Shown here in pieces: positions 26,154 through 34,897 of a DNA stretch of 64,000 nt. The notes below the pieces were generated by a model. The model was not told the DNA's origin. It searched no databases and was given only the letters and a program-made list of their open reading frames with translations. The first letter of the stretch is position 1. The number at the start of each line of letters is the position of its first letter. The position numbers were made by a program, and so were the translations under genes. The stretch comes from Bacteroidetes bacterium ADurb.Bin145 (GTDB lineage: Bacteria; Bacteroidota; Bacteroidia; Bacteroidales; VadinHA17). The stretch is from NCBI GenBank assembly GCA_002070505.1, contig MWDJ01000006.1, positions 81,042-145,041 of the forward strand. Reading direction: 5' to 3'.

Positions 26154-27561
26154 TATATGGAACCATCTTGACAAGGTCACTGTCCTGTTATTCCTGGTAA
26201 TGATAATAATGGGGTGGTTCAATATTTACGCGGCAGTATATAATGAAGAGCATAAAGAGATACTTGATCTGTCTCAACGGTATGGAAAACAATTCATATG
26301 GATAATTGCAACGATAATCTTGTCAATCTTTATCCTTATTATCGACAGCCGTTTTTATCTGTTTTTTGCATGGGTTATTTATGCAATAGTTATTCTAATG
26401 CTTATACTTGTCCTCGTACTTGGTACCGAGATCAATGGGGCAAGATCGTGGTTTGAATTCGGTCCGCTTGGTCTTCAGCCTTCAGAATTCGCTAAATTCG
26501 CCACAGCATTAGCGCTGGCAGCCTTCCTGAGCCGCAGGAATATTGATCTGACACATTTCTCGGACTTTCTCCAGGCTTCAGGTATAATACTGCTCCCGGC
26601 CTTCCTTACAGCTTTACAACCCGATATGGGATCAACAATAGTGTTCCTGGCATTCTACCTTGTGTTATTCCGGGAAGGGATGAGCCCTTTTATTTTTGTC
26701 TCCGGATTACTTATAGTGATACTTTTCTTCCTCACCTTACTTATAAATAACTTGTATCTTCAGCTTGCACTGATACTTGGAGCATTTATCCTGGCCTATT
26801 TTGCTACCCGCAAATGGAAATTATGTCTTGCCGGATTTGGGATTATGGCATTAACAGGAGGAGTGATCTTCATTCTCGACAGGTTCCTGCTGAAATCACT
26901 TGGCAATGATCTTGTTATTATAATCACGGTAATCCTTTCAGGTTTAGTATTTGCATACTATATCTACCTGAAGAAAGCAATGGGAATATTGATAATATAT
27001 CTTTTCCTTCTCGGGGGTATCATCTACATTAATTCAGTTGATTATGGTTTCAACCATATTCTGAAGCCTCATCAGAAAGAGAGAGTAGAAATAATGCTTG
27101 GATTTAAATCTGACCCGCATGGGACAGGATATAATGTCAACCAGTCGATAATATCTATCGGTTCAGGTGGATTTACCGGGAAAGGGTATCTGCAGGGTAC
27201 ACAGACTAAATTCAAATTTGTCCCTTCACAGAGCACAGATTTCATATTCTGTACAGTCGGGGAGGAATGGGGCTTTCTCGGATCGGCCTTTGTTATAATG
27301 ATTTACCTCTTCTTCCTTATAAGGCTTGTAAGGCTTGCTGAGAGACAACGGGCTGTTTTCACAAGGATATACGGATACGGAGTCATATCAATATTATTTA
27401 TGCATTTCTTTATAAATATCGGGATGGCAATCGGATTGATACCTGTGATCGGTATTCCTCTTCCATTTTTCAGTTATGGGGGAAGTTCCCTTTGGGGTTT
27501 TACTATACTGCTTTTTATTTTCCTCAGGCTTGATGCCAGCAGGACGGAATACCTTGTCTGA
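26137..27561 (+). CDS. rodA: Peptidoglycan glycosyltransferase RodA (SEDS family)
   Basis: A 474-residue SEDS protein that polymerises lipid II with PBP2. Characteristic segments are TEINGARSWFEFGPLGLQPSE, FVPSQSTDFIFCTVGEEWGF and the C-terminal GLIPVIGIPLPFFSYGGSS. It is about 100 residues longer than E. coli RodA because of extra hydrophobic segments in the middle (about 195-300). I choose the ATG at 26137 (MKRSVNIWNHLDK), inside the last codons of pbp2; another ATG at 26119 adds six residues. Its TGA stop lies directly against the convergent stop of the next gene, forming TGATCA. Confidence 0.95.
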   Translation: MKRSVNIWNHLDKVTVLLFLVMIIMGWFNIYAAVYNEEHKEILDLSQRYGKQFIWIIATIILSIFILIIDSRFYLFFAWVIYAIVILMLILVLVLGTEINGARSWFEFGPLGLQPSEFAKFATALALAAFLSRRNIDLTHFSDFLQASGIILLPAFLTALQPDMGSTIVFLAFYLVLFREGMSPFIFVSGLLIVILFFLTLLINNLYLQLALILGAFILAYFATRKWKLCLAGFGIMALTGGVIFILDRFLLKSLGNDLVIIITVILSGLVFAYYIYLKKAMGILIIYLFLLGGIIYINSVDYGFNHILKPHQKERVEIMLGFKSDPHGTGYNVNQSIISIGSGGFTGKGYLQGTQTKFKFVPSQSTDFIFCTVGEEWGFLGSAFVIMIYLFFLIRLVRLAERQRAVFTRIYGYGVISILFMHFFINIGMAIGLIPVIGIPLPFFSYGGSSLWGFTILLFIFLRLDASRTEYLV

Positions 27562-28173
27562 TCAGAACGGAATTGTTATCCTGTGAGAGATCTCTATACC
27601 GAAATCCTTTTCTACATAGTCGATAAGCTCAGGGAAGAATTCCATAAAGTCATCCTGAAGAGAAAAATAGTTCTTCTTCAGGATACGCATCGCAAAACCA
27701 GTCTGTTTCGGCAGAGTAGTGTGAGAGCTTAATGTTTTCAATACGTGTTTAATACCATTCAGTGTCTGGTAAGATTCGATCCAGTTGTTTATTATGAAGA
27801 AAGGCATCATATCCCTCACTTTATCAGGGAGAATATCATAATTGTTTACAAGCGCCCTGTAAAAATTATAAGTTACGCTTTCAAGCGGCCTGCGTGAGAA
27901 GAAATTCCATTCCTTTGTAAGGAAATGATCATAAATTATGTCTGTAACAACTCCGGCATATTTATAATATTTTTTTGAAAAGAAAATTTTACTTCGATGA
28001 ACGACAGGGTGCCGGTCAGTGAAACCATCAATATGCCTGTGAAGAATGATGCCTTTTCTGACCAGATCGGGATAATTCAGATAATCACGCCCTTTTACGT
28101 AATCGCCAATATAATTTCCAATAATGACTTTATCGGAATCACCTGAAAGATATATATGGGCAAGGACATTCAT
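27562..28173 (-). CDS. Acyl carrier protein phosphodiesterase-like (AcpH family)
   Basis: A 203-residue protein of the AcpH/DUF479 family. MNVLAHIYLSG at the N-terminus, IIGNYIGDYVKG (17-28), GIILHRHIDGFTDRHP (41-56) and IIYDHFLTKEW (79-89) carry the conserved His and Asp residues expected for metal binding, as in HD-type hydrolases. E. coli AcpH removes the phosphopantetheine arm from acyl carrier protein; the same activity is inferred here. It is convergent with rodA with no spacer. Confidence 0.87.
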   Translation of the reverse strand: MNVLAHIYLSGDSDKVIIGNYIGDYVKGRDYLNYPDLVRKGIILHRHIDGFTDRHPVVHRSKIFFSKKYYKYAGVVTDIIYDHFLTKEWNFFSRRPLESVTYNFYRALVNNYDILPDKVRDMMPFFIINNWIESYQTLNGIKHVLKTLSSHTTLPKQTGFAMRILKKNYFSLQDDFMEFFPELIDYVEKDFGIEISHRITIPF

Positions 28174-28351
28174 TCATTTTATTGTAGGACAGCAAATAAG
28201 GCAAAAAGTTTTTAAACCTTAAAATCTTGCTGCATTTGTTTTATACATATTGGAGCATTGCAATTAAATAATTGTATTACAGACAGTTAATGCATTAATC
28301 TGATGTTTATAAAATCCTTTCTAAAAACTCGGATTTCAGCAATGCAAATTA

Positions 28352-28359
28352 TACATTTG
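28352..28359 (+). promoter_or_regulatory. Possible promoter of the GTPase gene
   Basis: TACATTTG matches the TAnnTTTG -7 element; no TTTG at proper spacing. It lies 65 bp before the ATG in an otherwise featureless AT-rich 250-bp interval (28174-28423). Confidence 0.35.
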
Positions 28360-28411
28360 TTGATTCATTTTAAAATTAAACGGCTTTTCAAAATAAAAAT
28401 TTTAATAACAT

Positions 28412-28423
28412 ACAGGAGGATTC
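28412..28423 (+). promoter_or_regulatory. Strong Shine-Dalgarno before GTPase gene
   Basis: AGGAGG sits about 5 bases before the ATG at 28424. Such a canonical site is uncommon in this window, where most genes have none, so translation of this gene may be unusually efficient. Confidence 0.6.
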
Positions 28424-29776
28424 ATGAAACGTAAGAATATAATCATAATTGGTGCTGCCGGAAGGGATTTTCATAATTTCAATACATGTTACAGATATAA
28501 TGAAAATTATAATGTAGTCGCATTTACAGCTGCCCAGATTCCCGATATCGACGGAAGACGTTATCCAAAAGATCTTGCCGGCAGGCTTTATCCAAAGGGA
28601 ATACCTATATTTTCTGAAGAGGATCTTCCTGAATTGATTAAGAAGCACAAGGTTGATGAATGTATCTTTTCCTACAGCGATGTTACTTATCAGAAAGTCA
28701 TGTCTGTGAGTGCAATAGTAAATGCAGCCGGAGCCGATTTTGTTATACTTGGCCCGTCTTCAACAATGTTAAAGAGCACTAAACCAGTTATTTCTGTGGG
28801 AGCCATCAGGACGGGATGCGGTAAAAGTCAGACTTCAAGGAGAATTATTGAGATCCTTATGTCAAAAGGATTGAAAGTTGTGGCAGTCCGCCATCCGATG
28901 CCTTACGGAAATCTGAGTGCCCAGAAAGTGCAGCGTTTTGCCAGGATCGGTGATCTGGAGAAGCATAATTGCACTATTGAAGAGATGGAAGAGTATGAAC
29001 CTCATGTAGTCAGAGGGAATGTTATTTATGCGGGGGTAGATTATGAAGCAATCCTGCGCGCAGCTGAAAAAGATCCTTCAGGTTGTGACATAATTCTGTG
29101 GGACGGTGGAAATAATGATTTTCCTTTCTACAGAACCGACCTTATGGTTACTGTGACTGATCCTCACAGAGCAGGGCATGAACTCAGATATTACCCTGGG
29201 GAGGTCACTCTCAGACTGGCTGATGTGGTTATTATAAATAAGATCGACAGTGCAGATCCTGATCTGATCCAGATCGTCAGGGAAAGCATCGCAAAAGTTA
29301 ATCCGAAAGCTGTTGTAATTGACGGTGCATCTCCTATTAAAGTCGACAACACTTCACTCATAAGAGGTAAAAAAGTCCTCGTGGTGGAGGATGGTCCGAC
29401 ACTTACGCACGGAGAGATGAAAATTGGGGCCGGAACTGTTGCCGCCAGGAAATTCGGAGCAGCTGAAATAGTAGATCCCAGGCCTTTTACAGTCGGAAAA
29501 CTGACCGAAACATTCAGGCTTTATCCGGAAATAGGCACCCTGCTTCCTGCAATGGGTTATGGAAAGCAGCAGTTGCTTGATCTCGAGAAAACAATAAACA
29601 ATACAAAATGTGACAGTGTGATAATTGCCACTCCAATTGATCTTAACAGGATAATAAAGATCAGGAAACCAAATATCAGGGTCTATTATGATCTTCAGGA
29701 AATTGGTGATCCCGATCTGTCTCAGGTACTTGATGAGTTCATTGTAAAACACAAGCTGGTCCGGAAGAAGAAATAA
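28424..29776 (+). CDS. COG2403 predicted GTPase, cyclic 2,3-diphosphoglycerate synthetase-like
   Basis: A 450-residue protein. The N-terminus is Rossmann-like (IIIIGAAGRDFHNFN, 6-20). A P-loop GAIRTGCGKS (126-135) is followed by Walker-B-like DIILWDGGNNDFPF and NKID in VVIINKIDSA, the guanine-specificity motif. This layout matches COG2403, related to archaeal cyclic 2,3-diphosphoglycerate synthetase. The bacterial members are not well characterised, so the product is uncertain. It stands alone between convergent or opposing neighbours and has a strong ribosome binding site. Another reading is a metabolic GTPase unrelated to diphosphoglycerate. Confidence 0.8.
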   Translation: MKRKNIIIIGAAGRDFHNFNTCYRYNENYNVVAFTAAQIPDIDGRRYPKDLAGRLYPKGIPIFSEEDLPELIKKHKVDECIFSYSDVTYQKVMSVSAIVNAAGADFVILGPSSTMLKSTKPVISVGAIRTGCGKSQTSRRIIEILMSKGLKVVAVRHPMPYGNLSAQKVQRFARIGDLEKHNCTIEEMEEYEPHVVRGNVIYAGVDYEAILRAAEKDPSGCDIILWDGGNNDFPFYRTDLMVTVTDPHRAGHELRYYPGEVTLRLADVVIINKIDSADPDLIQIVRESIAKVNPKAVVIDGASPIKVDNTSLIRGKKVLVVEDGPTLTHGEMKIGAGTVAARKFGAAEIVDPRPFTVGKLTETFRLYPEIGTLLPAMGYGKQQLLDLEKTINNTKCDSVIIATPIDLNRIIKIRKPNIRVYYDLQEIGDPDLSQVLDEFIVKHKLVRKKK

Positions 29777-29792
29777 TCAGTCTTCTGGTCTG

Positions 29793-32126
29793 TTATTCAG
29801 ACGATGACCGGTATTTTTCAGTCCGGGAATCCTTAATGATGCCGTTCCAGTTCAGACCAAATCCGAAATCGTAGGAATTTCCTTCTGAATCGGTATGGCA
29901 TATCATATCAAAGGGTACATCTTCAAATTGCTTTTCGACAGTGCTCATATCTGAGGGCATCTGAACAGGAAGGAGGCCTGAAGGTTCTGCATTTCCAGAA
30001 ATTATTTCCATAATTGCCTGGTCCTGTACTCCAAAGGCGACGAGGATGGCTTCCACGAATTCCTCGAACTCATTGAAAACCATAGGATTAGACATCCTGA
30101 TCACAACCACTACCGGTTTGTCTCCCATGACCTGCTTTGTGTCAAGGACCATTTTAAGATCAATTATATTTGAAGCAATAACCGATTTTCCCCTGTAGGT
30201 TCTGTTTGTAAATTTCTCAAGCGGATCACCACCGGCAATACTTGGGTCGCGTGCTTCAGCAGCATCATATGAAAGATACTGAAGACTTATCGGTACATAC
30301 CCGTTCCCGCCCCGGCCGGCATCATTCCTGTCATATCCGTTTCCCGAAGAGGGACTATTGATGACTACAAGAGCGAAATCAGCCTCATCGGGGTTTTCGG
30401 TGAGGTTAAAATAGTTCTTAACAACGTTTATATTCACCGGATAAGCGAATGATTCCCTTGCTGACTCCATGAAGAAATTCCTTCCGGCGGGAGAAGGTCT
30501 TTTAGGAATATATACACTTTTATTTTTTGACAGTGGTAATGTTTTATTTCTATTCTTAAGCATAACGATCGATCTCAACTGAGCTTCGAACCCTGCTTTC
30601 ATGAATTCACTGTTCCCTGTAACGCTTTTTGATTCCTCTGGATCCAGATATGGATTTTCAAAAAGTCCCACCCTGAAAATGTTCATCAGTATCCTCACAG
30701 CAGATTGTTCCATTCTTTGTCTCATAAACTTTTCCCCGTGTTCTGCAATACCCATCTTATAAGCTTCGATTACAGGACTGGCATCATTATTCCCGCCGAA
30801 CTGATCCACTCCGGCCATGATTATCTTATAGTGTCTCTCAGCTTCAGAAAGGGTTTCAACACCCCAGCAGGTGGTCCCGAATCCGTCAACAGCTGTTTCA
30901 TCGCGAGTTACTCCCCAGTCAGTGCAGATCACTCCATCGAAACCATATTTACCGCGGAGAAGGTCATTTATAATGTATTTGTTATATGCATTTCCGACAT
31001 TTTCATTATTGACATTATCGATGTTGTAAGATATTGTATAATATGGCATTACTGCAGATGCCATTTTTGTTTCCCCTTCAAGTTTAAGTGCTCCTTCTGT
31101 AAAAGGCAGCAGATGATCGTTGAAATTATTGCCTGGATATACTGCATATTTGCCAAAAGAATAGTGAGCATCCCTTCCCCCTTCTTCCGGTCCTCCGCCG
31201 GGCCAATGTTTTATCATAGCATTAACACTGTTGTAGCCCCAGCCTCCGCTGATTGCTTTTTCTCCCGATGAAGTCTGAAATCCGTCGACATATGCTCTTG
31301 CCATGTCTGCAGACAATTCCGGGCTTTCGCCGAAAGTGCCGCTAACCCTGCTCCATCTTGGTTCAGTTGCCAGATCGATCTGGGGTGACAGTGCTGTAGT
31401 TATTCCCAGAGCCCGGTATTCCTTTGAAGCTATATCGCCATACTGCTTTACAACAGCAGGATCGAATGTTGCTGCCAGTCCGAGTGATCCCGGCCACATC
31501 GAGATCTGTCCGGCAGATCCGACATTAAATTCAGCTGTTGAAACAGCCTGATGCCTTGGATCGGAGCTGTTGTTGGCAGGGATCCCGAAACCCAGACTCT
31601 CGCATAATGCCTGTACATTATTGTTCCATATTGCAGCTGTCTCAGTACTCTGAACAGATGTGATCAGTATATGACGAAGATTATCTTGAGCAAGGAATAT
31701 TTTCTGCTGGTCGCTAAGATCTGATGGTTTTGCTCCGCTTTCACGGAATGATTTTCCGCCATAGGTTGAACCGCCAAAACGGGTTCCCGCAGCTGGAATC
31801 GACTGATGCGAGCTGTAAAGCATCAGTCCTGCGATCTGTTCGATGCTGAGCCGGGAAGCCAGATCCTTTGCTCTTTCTGTGGCGCTTAACCTCCAGTCCT
31901 CATAACGATCCAGCTTCCCGTTCCTGTTGAGATCCTTAAAAGCAAAGCCGCCTCTTGTTATTATTTTAATGCCTGAAGTGGTATCACAACCTAAAGTCTG
32001 ACCGCCTTTGTTCGATATTATTCTGACAGATCCCTTTTTGGTCTCACTCCATTTTTTACATGCAGGCAGGGATATAAATAAGAGTATTAACAGGATAAAT
32101 AAAGTTGAGGAGCTGTATTTTTTCAT
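29793..32126 (-). CDS. Glycoside hydrolase family 3 lipoprotein
   Basis: A 777-residue GH3 enzyme. Signal peptide with lipobox LPAC (C23), then an EF-hand-like calcium loop DLNRNGKLDRYED (65-77), common ahead of the catalytic barrel in related Bacteroidota GH3s. In the barrel, KHWPGGGPEEGG (306-317) has the sugar-binding Lys-His, and GVICTDWGV (398-406) holds the nucleophile D403. The second alpha/beta domain follows (IVMLKNRNKTLPL onward). It removes terminal beta-linked sugars, glucose or xylose most often. Probably tethered to the outer membrane or periplasmic. It is 28 bp downstream of the sugar-kinase gene, likely one transcript. Confidence 0.93.
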   Translation of the reverse strand: MKKYSSSTLFILLILLFISLPACKKWSETKKGSVRIISNKGGQTLGCDTTSGIKIITRGGFAFKDLNRNGKLDRYEDWRLSATERAKDLASRLSIEQIAGLMLYSSHQSIPAAGTRFGGSTYGGKSFRESGAKPSDLSDQQKIFLAQDNLRHILITSVQSTETAAIWNNNVQALCESLGFGIPANNSSDPRHQAVSTAEFNVGSAGQISMWPGSLGLAATFDPAVVKQYGDIASKEYRALGITTALSPQIDLATEPRWSRVSGTFGESPELSADMARAYVDGFQTSSGEKAISGGWGYNSVNAMIKHWPGGGPEEGGRDAHYSFGKYAVYPGNNFNDHLLPFTEGALKLEGETKMASAVMPYYTISYNIDNVNNENVGNAYNKYIINDLLRGKYGFDGVICTDWGVTRDETAVDGFGTTCWGVETLSEAERHYKIIMAGVDQFGGNNDASPVIEAYKMGIAEHGEKFMRQRMEQSAVRILMNIFRVGLFENPYLDPEESKSVTGNSEFMKAGFEAQLRSIVMLKNRNKTLPLSKNKSVYIPKRPSPAGRNFFMESARESFAYPVNINVVKNYFNLTENPDEADFALVVINSPSSGNGYDRNDAGRGGNGYVPISLQYLSYDAAEARDPSIAGGDPLEKFTNRTYRGKSVIASNIIDLKMVLDTKQVMGDKPVVVVIRMSNPMVFNEFEEFVEAILVAFGVQDQAIMEIISGNAEPSGLLPVQMPSDMSTVEKQFEDVPFDMICHTDSEGNSYDFGFGLNWNGIIKDSRTEKYRSSSE

Positions 32127-32154
32127 AGTTTATGTATTTCAGTTACTATTATTC

Positions 32155-33234
32155 TTACCTGCGCACCCTGGCATTACCTTTCCATATGCTCCAGACCTGT
32201 TCTTCATCGGCAGGCTGTCCGTAATCGGTAACAACTGTTGTAGCAAGAGCTCCTGTGGCCCATCCGAACTGGATCCATTTTTCGGGCTCCCAACCTCTTA
32301 GTATTGCATATAATAAACCACCTACAAAACCATCTCCTCCTCCAATACGGTCAAGAATATGTATTTCACGTGGTTCAACGACGTGCCAGTTATCACCTTC
32401 AGCCATGATGGCTCCCCAGAGATGTTCGTTTACGCTTATTACCTGGCGGAGGGTGGTTGCGTACACTGAAGCATTCGGGAAAGTCTTTTTTACGCGGGCT
32501 ATCATCTCCTTGAAGCTTTCAATTTTTGTAGCAAGGTCTTTTCCGCCTTCCTCGGGGCCCTTAACGCCGAGGCAGAGCTGAAAATCTTCCTCATTGCCGA
32601 CAAGTATATCAGAGATACCGGCAATTTCCCTGAAAGTTGCTGCCAGCTCTTTCTCACGGTTTTTCCAGAATGTTGCACGATAATTAAGGTCGAAGGATAT
32701 CCTGGTTCCATATTTTTTAGCTGCCCTGGCAAGCTCCAGGCAGAAAGTGCTTGTTTCCGGTGACAGGGCAGCTATAAGCCCTGACATATGAAGTATCTGA
32801 ACGCCTTCTTTCTCAAAAATCCTCACAAGATCAAAATCCTTTGCATTAAGTGTCCTGCCCACTTCGCCAGCACGGTCGTTATGCACTCTGGGTCCCCTCG
32901 GGCCTTGACCGGTATCAGCAATGTTGAACTGATGCCTGAATCCCCACGGACCGCCCTGTTCCACTTCAACTCCTTCATAATTCATATGCCTGCCTGCAAG
33001 ATTATCCTTTATCATCCTTGCAATCGGACTGCCTTTTACAAAAGTTGTAAGCACCTTCACAGGCAATCCGAGGTATGAAGAGATACTTGCAACATTTGTC
33101 TCAGCGCTTGTCACATGCATCATGAAAGTATCAGTGCAGTGAACAGGCTGACGGTTGACCGGAGTTATCCTGACCCCCATGCTTGTAGGCACCACCATGG
33201 CCCATTTGAAATCTTTCTTAAGTTCTATTTTCAT
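32155..33234 (-). CDS. kdgK: PfkB-family sugar kinase, 2-keto-3-deoxygluconate kinase-like
   Basis: A 359-residue ribokinase-superfamily enzyme. DRIGGGDGFVGGLLYAI near residue 310 is the PfkB signature with the catalytic Asp and anion hole (G-G-G-D replaces the usual G-A-G-D). AETNVASISSYLGL near residue 46 is the N-terminal substrate-binding segment, and ISFDLNYRATFWK is typical of KDG kinases. The likely reaction is ATP-dependent phosphorylation of 2-keto-3-deoxygluconate from uronate breakdown. Substrate is inferred from overall likeness and the neighbouring GH3; other ketoses are possible. Confidence 0.8.
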   Translation of the reverse strand: MKIELKKDFKWAMVVPTSMGVRITPVNRQPVHCTDTFMMHVTSAETNVASISSYLGLPVKVLTTFVKGSPIARMIKDNLAGRHMNYEGVEVEQGGPWGFRHQFNIADTGQGPRGPRVHNDRAGEVGRTLNAKDFDLVRIFEKEGVQILHMSGLIAALSPETSTFCLELARAAKKYGTRISFDLNYRATFWKNREKELAATFREIAGISDILVGNEEDFQLCLGVKGPEEGGKDLATKIESFKEMIARVKKTFPNASVYATTLRQVISVNEHLWGAIMAEGDNWHVVEPREIHILDRIGGGDGFVGGLLYAILRGWEPEKWIQFGWATGALATTVVTDYGQPADEEQVWSIWKGNARVRR

Positions 33235-33303
33235 TGTTGATATTACTTTGTGTTTAATGTCATATTCAGGTATCAGGAGCGTGATTTTATCTTTTCCCGC
33301 AGT

Positions 33304-33319
33304 CCCGATAGCTATCGGG
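33304..33319. repeat. 16-bp perfect palindrome CCCGATAGCTATCGGG
   Basis: CCCGATAGCTATCGGG is its own reverse complement. It lies 70 bp upstream of kdgK (minus-strand sense), at the far edge of the repeat array that follows pgi. It has no T-run, so it is not a normal terminator. It may be a protein-binding site or a dispersed palindromic element. Confidence 0.7.
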
Positions 33320-33330
33320 GTCGCAGATCA

Positions 33331-33448
33331 CCCTTTTACCCACTCACCCACTCACCCACTCCCCCCTTCTCCCTTTCACCCCTTCACCTCTTCACCCCTT
33401 CACCCCTTCACCTCTTCAACCTTTTCAACCCCTTCAACCTTTCACCCC
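33331..33448 (-). repeat. C-rich 8-9 bp tandem repeats carrying the pgi stop codon
   Basis: ACTCACCC-type units occur on the left, and TTCACCCC/TTCACCTC/TTCAACCC units fill the rest. The final TTCACCCC (33441-33448) contains TCA at 33442-33444, the TGA stop of pgi. On the plus strand this yields artificial Pro/His/Ser-rich frames that are not genes. Confidence 0.8.
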
Positions 33449-34788
33449 TTCAGCCTCTCCCTCAGCTTCTTCCCCTCTTCTTCGAATCCCGGCTTATTGA
33501 GCAACGCAAACATATTCTTCTTATAGGCTTCTACCCCGGGCTGGTCAAAAGGATTGACATCAAGAATATAACCGCTGATTGCACAAGCCATCTCAAAGAA
33601 GTAGATAAGCTGGCCAAGGTAATACTCATCAAGAACAGGGATATTGATTGTAATTACAGGTACATTCCCGTCGTTGTGAGCAAGAAGAGTTCCTTTTTCA
33701 GCGTTTAGATTTACCTCTGAAAGTCGTTTCCCGGCCAGGTAGTTCAGCTGATCTGAGTCATCTTTTTCAGAAGGTATAGTGCACTTTTTTACCGGATTAC
33801 GGACTGAGATCATGGTCTCAAAGAGAATTCTTTGTCCTTCCTGGATATATTGTCCGAGAGAATGCAGGTCTGTAGTGAATTCAACTGAGGCAGGGAATAA
33901 GCCCTTACCTTCTTTTCCTTCGCTTTCACCATAGAGTTGTTTCCACCATTCAAGGAGGTAATGAAGCTTCGGGGTGAATCCGACAAGGACCTCTATATGG
34001 CGGCCTGTCTGAAGGATAAGATTACGCGCAGCGGCATACATAAGTGATGGATTTGCAGCTGCGTTCCTGTTGTGCCTGGTAATACCTTCAGCTGCTTTTG
34101 CCCCAGTAATAATGGCTTTTATATCAAATCCGCCAACGGCTATGGGAAGAAGACCAACGGGGGTAAGTACCGAATAGCGTCCTCCCACGTTGTCGGGTAT
34201 GTCAAAAGTATCATAACCGTTTAAATCGGCCAGGGACCTGAGTGCTCCCCTGGAGCTGTCGGTAATGGCAATTATTCTGTCAGCGGCGGCAGCTTTACCG
34301 ACCTTTCGTTCGAGATGATCCTTCAATATCCTGAAAGCTATTGCAGGTTCAGTTGTTGTGCCGGACTTCGATATTACAATTATGGAGTAATTTCTGTCGT
34401 CAAGTATTTCAAGAAGATCAGCCAGGTAGTCTTCACATATATTCTGACCGGCAAACAGGATGTCGTGGTGTTTCTTCCTCTGCATGTGAGAGAATGAATG
34501 TGAAAGGGCTTCAATCACGGCTTTTGAGCCCAGGTATGAACCTCCAATGCCGATTATCACTGTTGTATCGGAGACACTTCTCAAATGCTTTGCAGCTTTT
34601 TCAATTTTGTCAAGCTGACTTATTATGTCATCAGGAAGGGAGAACCAGCCCAGGAAGTCATTTCCCGCTCCATTTCCGGAATTAAGAGAATCGAGATGGA
34701 TCACTGACCTTTGAGCAAGGGCAAATACTTCTTCATAGGCAACAAAGCTGCCTGTATTTTTCAGATCAATACTTAGATTTTCTTTCAT
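33442..34788 (-). CDS. pgi: Glucose-6-phosphate isomerase
   Basis: A 448-residue enzyme of the Bacillus-type length class, interconverting glucose 6-phosphate and fructose 6-phosphate. IGIGGSYLGSKAVIEAL (near 80-96) and VISKSGTTTEPAIAFR bind the sugar phosphate, GGRYSVLTPVGLLP is the SIS-domain signature, and NPFDQPGVEAYKKN near the C-terminus carries the catalytic Lys. Upstream of the kdgK-GH3 pair, separated by the repeat array. A promoter-like TAACTTTA overlaps the T-tract of the terminator for the preceding gene. Confidence 0.96.
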   Translation of the reverse strand: MKENLSIDLKNTGSFVAYEEVFALAQRSVIHLDSLNSGNGAGNDFLGWFSLPDDIISQLDKIEKAAKHLRSVSDTTVIIGIGGSYLGSKAVIEALSHSFSHMQRKKHHDILFAGQNICEDYLADLLEILDDRNYSIIVISKSGTTTEPAIAFRILKDHLERKVGKAAAADRIIAITDSSRGALRSLADLNGYDTFDIPDNVGGRYSVLTPVGLLPIAVGGFDIKAIITGAKAAEGITRHNRNAAANPSLMYAAARNLILQTGRHIEVLVGFTPKLHYLLEWWKQLYGESEGKEGKGLFPASVEFTTDLHSLGQYIQEGQRILFETMISVRNPVKKCTIPSEKDDSDQLNYLAGKRLSEVNLNAEKGTLLAHNDGNVPVITINIPVLDEYYLGQLIYFFEMACAISGYILDVNPFDQPGVEAYKKNMFALLNKPGFEEEGKKLRERLKG

Positions 34789-34828
34789 AGCTCAGGTTTT
34801 TTACAGGTTTGTTTCCTGATGTAAAGTT

Positions 34829-34860
34829 AAAAAAAACCGTCAGGTACTGGACCAGACGGT
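34829..34860 (-). terminator. Intrinsic terminator after DUF2807 gene
   Basis: On the minus strand ACCGTC and GACGGT pair around a 13-base loop, followed by a run of eight T counting the last stem base. It lies between the DUF2807 stop and the pgi start. Confidence 0.75.
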
Positions 34861-34897
34861 GATAAAATAATGATGGTAGATCTATGATGAGATCAAG

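Noticed and set aside
30705-31271. 188-residue plus-strand frame
   Set aside because: Antisense to GH3; Cys/Phe/Ile-rich shadow composition.
33155-33708. Two overlapping plus-strand frames rich in Pro, His, Ser and Phe
   Set aside because: They are made by translating the C-rich tandem repeat after pgi and antisense of pgi/kdgK; no family likeness.
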